DNA from: Lentisphaeria bacterium
Lineage (GTDB): Bacteria; Verrucomicrobiota; Lentisphaeria; Victivallales; Victivallaceae
Direction of reading: 5' to 3'
DNA length: 64,000 nt
NCBI GenBank assembly: GCA_900768515.1
Contig: CAAGDG010000142.1
Location: forward strand, 1-64,000
Part shown: piece by piece, positions 61,486 to 64,000 of the stretch
Numbering within the stretch: position 1 is the first letter of the stretch
How the letters are laid out: each line of letters begins with the position of its first letter
Position numbers and translations under genes: made by a program
Notes under the pieces: model-generated
The model's input: only the letters and a program-made list of their open reading frames with translations
What the model was told of the DNA's origin: nothing
The model's database searches: none

Positions 61486-63144
61486 TTACTTCGCGCTGTG
61501 CTCCAGCTCCAGCGTGCGGGTCACGAGATCGCAGACCGACGACGGCCCGAAGTACTGGATCGGACCCGGATAGACGTATTCGGTCGCCTTCGCCCACTCC
61601 GCCCGGTGCGCCGCAAAGTAGCGGAACGGCGCGCCGTCCAGTTCAACCAGCGCCTTGCGGATCACCGGCTTGTCGTGCCCGTGACGACGCTCAATGTTCA
61701 TCATCATCGTGATCGGAATGCCGCCGGCGATCCAGTTGCCGGACGGCTGCATGGTGTTGCGCACGCTGGACATGTACCCGGTGCGGCCGGCGCCGATCAG
61801 CGCGGCGGCGTTGTAACCGAGACTGTAGCAGTAGTCGGCGTCGAAGTTCGACGGCGCGGCGCAGCGCCCTTCGTAACCGAAGAAGTGGACCTGGGTGCTG
61901 AACTTGCCGCTGTATTCACCGGCGGCCTTCATCGCCTTCAGCCGGGTGCCGACCATCTCGGCCAGCATCTTCTCGGTCTCAATCAGCGAAACCTGCACGT
62001 TGCCGTGCGGGTCGCGGTCGTTGCAGAGCTGGATCTGAATGCCGGAGGGCAGCGTCGAGAAGACCGCGGCCGACTCCTTCGAAAGGTTGGCCAGCGCAAA
62101 GGCGACCTTCTCGGCTTTCTCCATCGCATCGACCTTGGCGGCGTTGGCGGCGAGCAGGTCGTTGAGTTCGGCGATCAGAACCTTGATCTCCGGCACGAAT
62201 TCGATCAACCCTTCCGGAATCAGGGCGACGCCGAAGTTCATTCCGGCGGCGGCGCGGGCGGCGACCACCAGCGCGATCTCCTCGACGATCTGGCCGAGGG
62301 TCATCTTCTTCGCGGCGACCTCCTCGGAGATGATCGCGATGTTCGGCTGGGTCTGGAGCGCGCACTCCAGCGCGATATGGCTGGCGGAACGGCCCATCAG
62401 TTTGATGAAGTGCCAATATTTCTTCGCGGAATTGGCGTCGCGGCCGATGTTGCCGATCAGTTCGCTGTAGACGCGGCAGGCGGTGTCGAAACCGAAACTC
62501 GCCTCGATCCACTCGTTCTTGAGGTCGCCGTCGATGGTCTTCGGGCAGCCGATCACCTGGATCGGAATGTTCCTGCCCTTGAAATATTCGGCCAGCATGC
62601 AGGCGTTGGTGTTGGAGTCGTCGCCGCCGATGATGACCAGCGCGGAGATGCCGAGAGCTTCACAATGCTTGCGGGCAGCCTCGAACTGTTCGTCGGTTTC
62701 GAGCTTGGTCCGACCGGATCCGATCATGTCGAAGCCGCCGGTGTTGCGGTAGGCGTCGATGATGTCGGCGGAGAGCTCCATGTATTCGTCCTTGACCAGC
62801 CCGTCCGGCCCCTTCAGGAAGCCGAAGAGACGGCTTTCGGGATGCAGCGAACGGATGCCGTCGAAGAGACCGGCGATCACATTGTGTCCGCCGGGAGCCT
62901 GTGCGCCGGAGAGTATCACGCCGACGTTCAGCGGAGCCGCGAGCCGGCCGCCCTCGCCCGCTTCGAAGGTGAGCACCGGGCTGCCGAAGGTGGTTTTGAA
63001 GATTTCGCGAATCTTCTCGACGTCGGCGACCGCGGTGGTCGGAGCGCCTTCATTCACACGGACCAGGGCGCCTTTGGCCAGCGCGGGGGGAAGTTTCGGG
63101 GCGTAGGCGGCGCGCGCCTTCTGCAGCGGAGAAATCGTGCTCAT
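61486..63144 (-). CDS. pfp: Pyrophosphate-dependent 6-phosphofructokinase, long form
   Basis: 552 residues. It phosphorylates fructose 6-phosphate reversibly with PPi. [20 protein letters not shown] opens the active site; GGDDSNTNA (the second Asp in GGDD excludes ATP) and PKTIDGD are the PPi-specific motifs. The length matches plant-type/PFP-beta long enzymes seen in PVC bacteria. It lies upstream of gatC on the same strand and is divergent from the S41 protease gene. Confidence 0.95.
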   Translation of the reverse strand: MSTISPLQKARAAYAPKLPPALAKGALVRVNEGAPTTAVADVEKIREIFKTTFGSPVLTFEAGEGGRLAAPLNVGVILSGAQAPGGHNVIAGLFDGIRSLHPESRLFGFLKGPDGLVKDEYMELSADIIDAYRNTGGFDMIGSGRTKLETDEQFEAARKHCEALGISALVIIGGDDSNTNACMLAEYFKGRNIPIQVIGCPKTIDGDLKNEWIEASFGFDTACRVYSELIGNIGRDANSAKKYWHFIKLMGRSASHIALECALQTQPNIAIISEEVAAKKMTLGQIVEEIALVVAARAAAGMNFGVALIPEGLIEFVPEIKVLIAELNDLLAANAAKVDAMEKAEKVAFALANLSKESAAVFSTLPSGIQIQLCNDRDPHGNVQVSLIETEKMLAEMVGTRLKAMKAAGEYSGKFSTQVHFFGYEGRCAAPSNFDADYCYSLGYNAAALIGAGRTGYMSSVRNTMQPSGNWIAGGIPITMMMNIERRHGHDKPVIRKALVELDGAPFRYFAAHRAEWAKATEYVYPGPIQYFGPSSVCDLVTRTLELEHSAK

Positions 63145-63203
63145 GACTTCATTCCTCTATCTTGATGATCGTTGAAAACGTTGAAGTTCCGGACTTGCGA
63201 TAT

Positions 63204-63232
63204 AAAATAATCCTTCTTTTCCGATTTATCAA
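63204..63232 (-). promoter_or_regulatory. Promoter of pfp
   Basis: Minus strand: TTGATA (63232-63227), a 17 bp spacer and TATTTT (63209-63204). Confidence 0.55.
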
Positions 63233-63233
63233 G

Positions 63234-63263
63234 TTGGAAAACCGGTCGGCCGCGCGTTATATT
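63234..63263 (+). promoter_or_regulatory. Promoter of the S41 protease gene
   Basis: TTGGAA (63234-63239), an 18 bp spacer and TATATT (63258-63263), starting 2 bp from the divergent pfp promoter. Confidence 0.55.
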
Positions 63264-63349
63264 GCCGGATACGGCGGGGGAGCGCATGACCGGGCGCACG
63301 GAGCGCCGCTCCCGGATGGCCCCTGCCCGAACCGCGAGGAGAACACGCC

Positions 63350-64000
63350 ATGACAAACCAGTTTCTGATATTCGGCGCCGCCGCGCTGCTTCTGCTCGGC
63401 GCCGGGTGTGCCGTCACGGACGAACCGGACGAAATACCGAAGGCGGAAGTGGATCCCGAACTTTATGAGAAAGCGGCTCTTCTGGCCGGGACCATCGATT
63501 TTCTGAGCCGCAACTACGCCGATCCGGACCGGGCGACCGAAAACAAACTCTACGACGCCGCGCTGCGCGGCATGGTCCGCGAACTCGATCCCTACTCCGG
63601 TTACGAACCGCCGCCGGAATTCCAGGTCAACCAGGAGGAACGCAGCGGGGAGTACGCCGGAATCGGAGTCGTGACGGTCAAGCGGAGCGATCACCCACTC
63701 CAGATCGTCGGCGTCCTGCCGGACTCCCCCGCCGCGGCCGCCGGAATCAAACCGGGCGAAGGAATCCTCCGAATCGGCAATGAGCGGACCGCTTCGCTGT
63801 CGCTCGAGGATTGTTCCGCCCGGATCCGCGGACCGGCCGGTTCCGAACTGCAGCTGGAACTCACCGGTCCGGAGGGCGGTCCGACCCGGATGGTGACGCT
63901 CAAACGCGCAATCGTGGTCCGGCCGTCGGTGCCGAAGGAGAGCGCAAGGATCATCGGAGACGGCGTGGGCTATCTGCGGATTGAAAACTTCAACGCGCAC
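63350..64000 (+). CDS. S41-family C-terminal processing protease, lipoprotein, 5' part
   Basis: 217 codons, open at the right edge. The N-terminus is a lipoprotein signal (MTNQFLIFGAAALLLLGAGC, Cys20). Then the S41 cap (LYDAALRGMVRELDPYSGY) and a PDZ domain (YAGIGVVTVKRSDHPLQIVG, DSPAAAAGIKPGEGILRIGN). The catalytic Ser/Lys domain lies beyond the window; GVGYLRIENF is its first strand. ATG 63350 follows GAGGAGA. Confidence 0.92.
   Translation, partial: MTNQFLIFGAAALLLLGAGCAVTDEPDEIPKAEVDPELYEKAALLAGTIDFLSRNYADPDRATENKLYDAALRGMVRELDPYSGYEPPPEFQVNQEERSGEYAGIGVVTVKRSDHPLQIVGVLPDSPAAAAGIKPGEGILRIGNERTASLSLEDCSARIRGPAGSELQLELTGPEGGPTRMVTLKRAIVVRPSVPKESARIIGDGVGYLRIENFNAH

Noticed and set aside
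61486..63144. Plus-strand frame of about 590 codons opposite pfp
   Set aside because: Exact antisense of a gene with clear PFP motifs; no independent start signals or family similarity.

Overview
The window is GC-rich, densely packed bacterial DNA. Gene content points to the phylum Lentisphaerae (Victivallis-like): prepilin-like proteins with H-X9/10-DG motifs beside a LacI-type regulator, an Ank/FGE/LamG surface-type protein, a PPi-dependent phosphofructokinase, a Tol/Exb envelope system, and an E. coli-like thrS-infC-rpmI-rplT-pheS-pheT order. This assignment is inference from gene content; no 16S gene is present.

Layout. 1-1775: end of a PfkB (adenosine-kinase-like) gene, then ahcY. 1817-4580: rpsP-khpA-trmD-rplS-rnhB, without rimM. 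4828-11533: thrS (no TGS domain), infC (apparent AUU start), rpmI, rplT, a strong terminator, a structured leader, pheS, pheT. 11538-16980: nadA, ribH, nusB, ftsY, ribD, ribE and an unknown gene. 16973-21231 (minus): lolC/E-lolD-UMF1 transporter-lone DppB-type permease. 21516-25935: pstS-pstC-pstA-pstB-phoU. 26010: tRNA-Glu. 26476-33699: a 2407-residue repeat protein without a visible signal peptide. 33852-35021: GlcNAc 2-epimerase family. 35353-40153: two PilT-type ATPases, signal peptidase I, a small membrane protein, a PHP phosphoesterase. 40192-42995: two prepilin-like proteins and a LacI regulator. 43133-46631 (minus): LMW phosphatase, an RpiB-GlyA fusion, serS. 46796-48992: NIF3-like domain, M50 protease, xseA. 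49088-51221 (minus): exbB-exbD-tonB-like. 51343-54401: ROK kinase and a clan GH-D glycosidase. 54581-57821: Ank-FGE-LamG protein and a lipoprotein. 57806-63144 (minus): pfp, gatC, gatA, ispD, yraN, comF. 63350-64000: start of an S41 lipoprotein protease.

Most of the window is housekeeping: translation, SAM/SAH recycling, riboflavin, NAD, isoprenoid and Gln-tRNA synthesis, phosphate uptake and lipoprotein export. The accessory part (26-42 kb and 51-58 kb) is surface proteins, pilin-like proteins and glycan handling, as expected of a polysaccharide-using gut or aquatic bacterium. Several promoters share a TTGnnn-N16/18-TATATT form. The most unusual items are the RpiB-GlyA fusion, the AUU-started infC, the TGS-less ThrS, the leaderless giant repeat protein and the interleaved exbB/ROK promoters.
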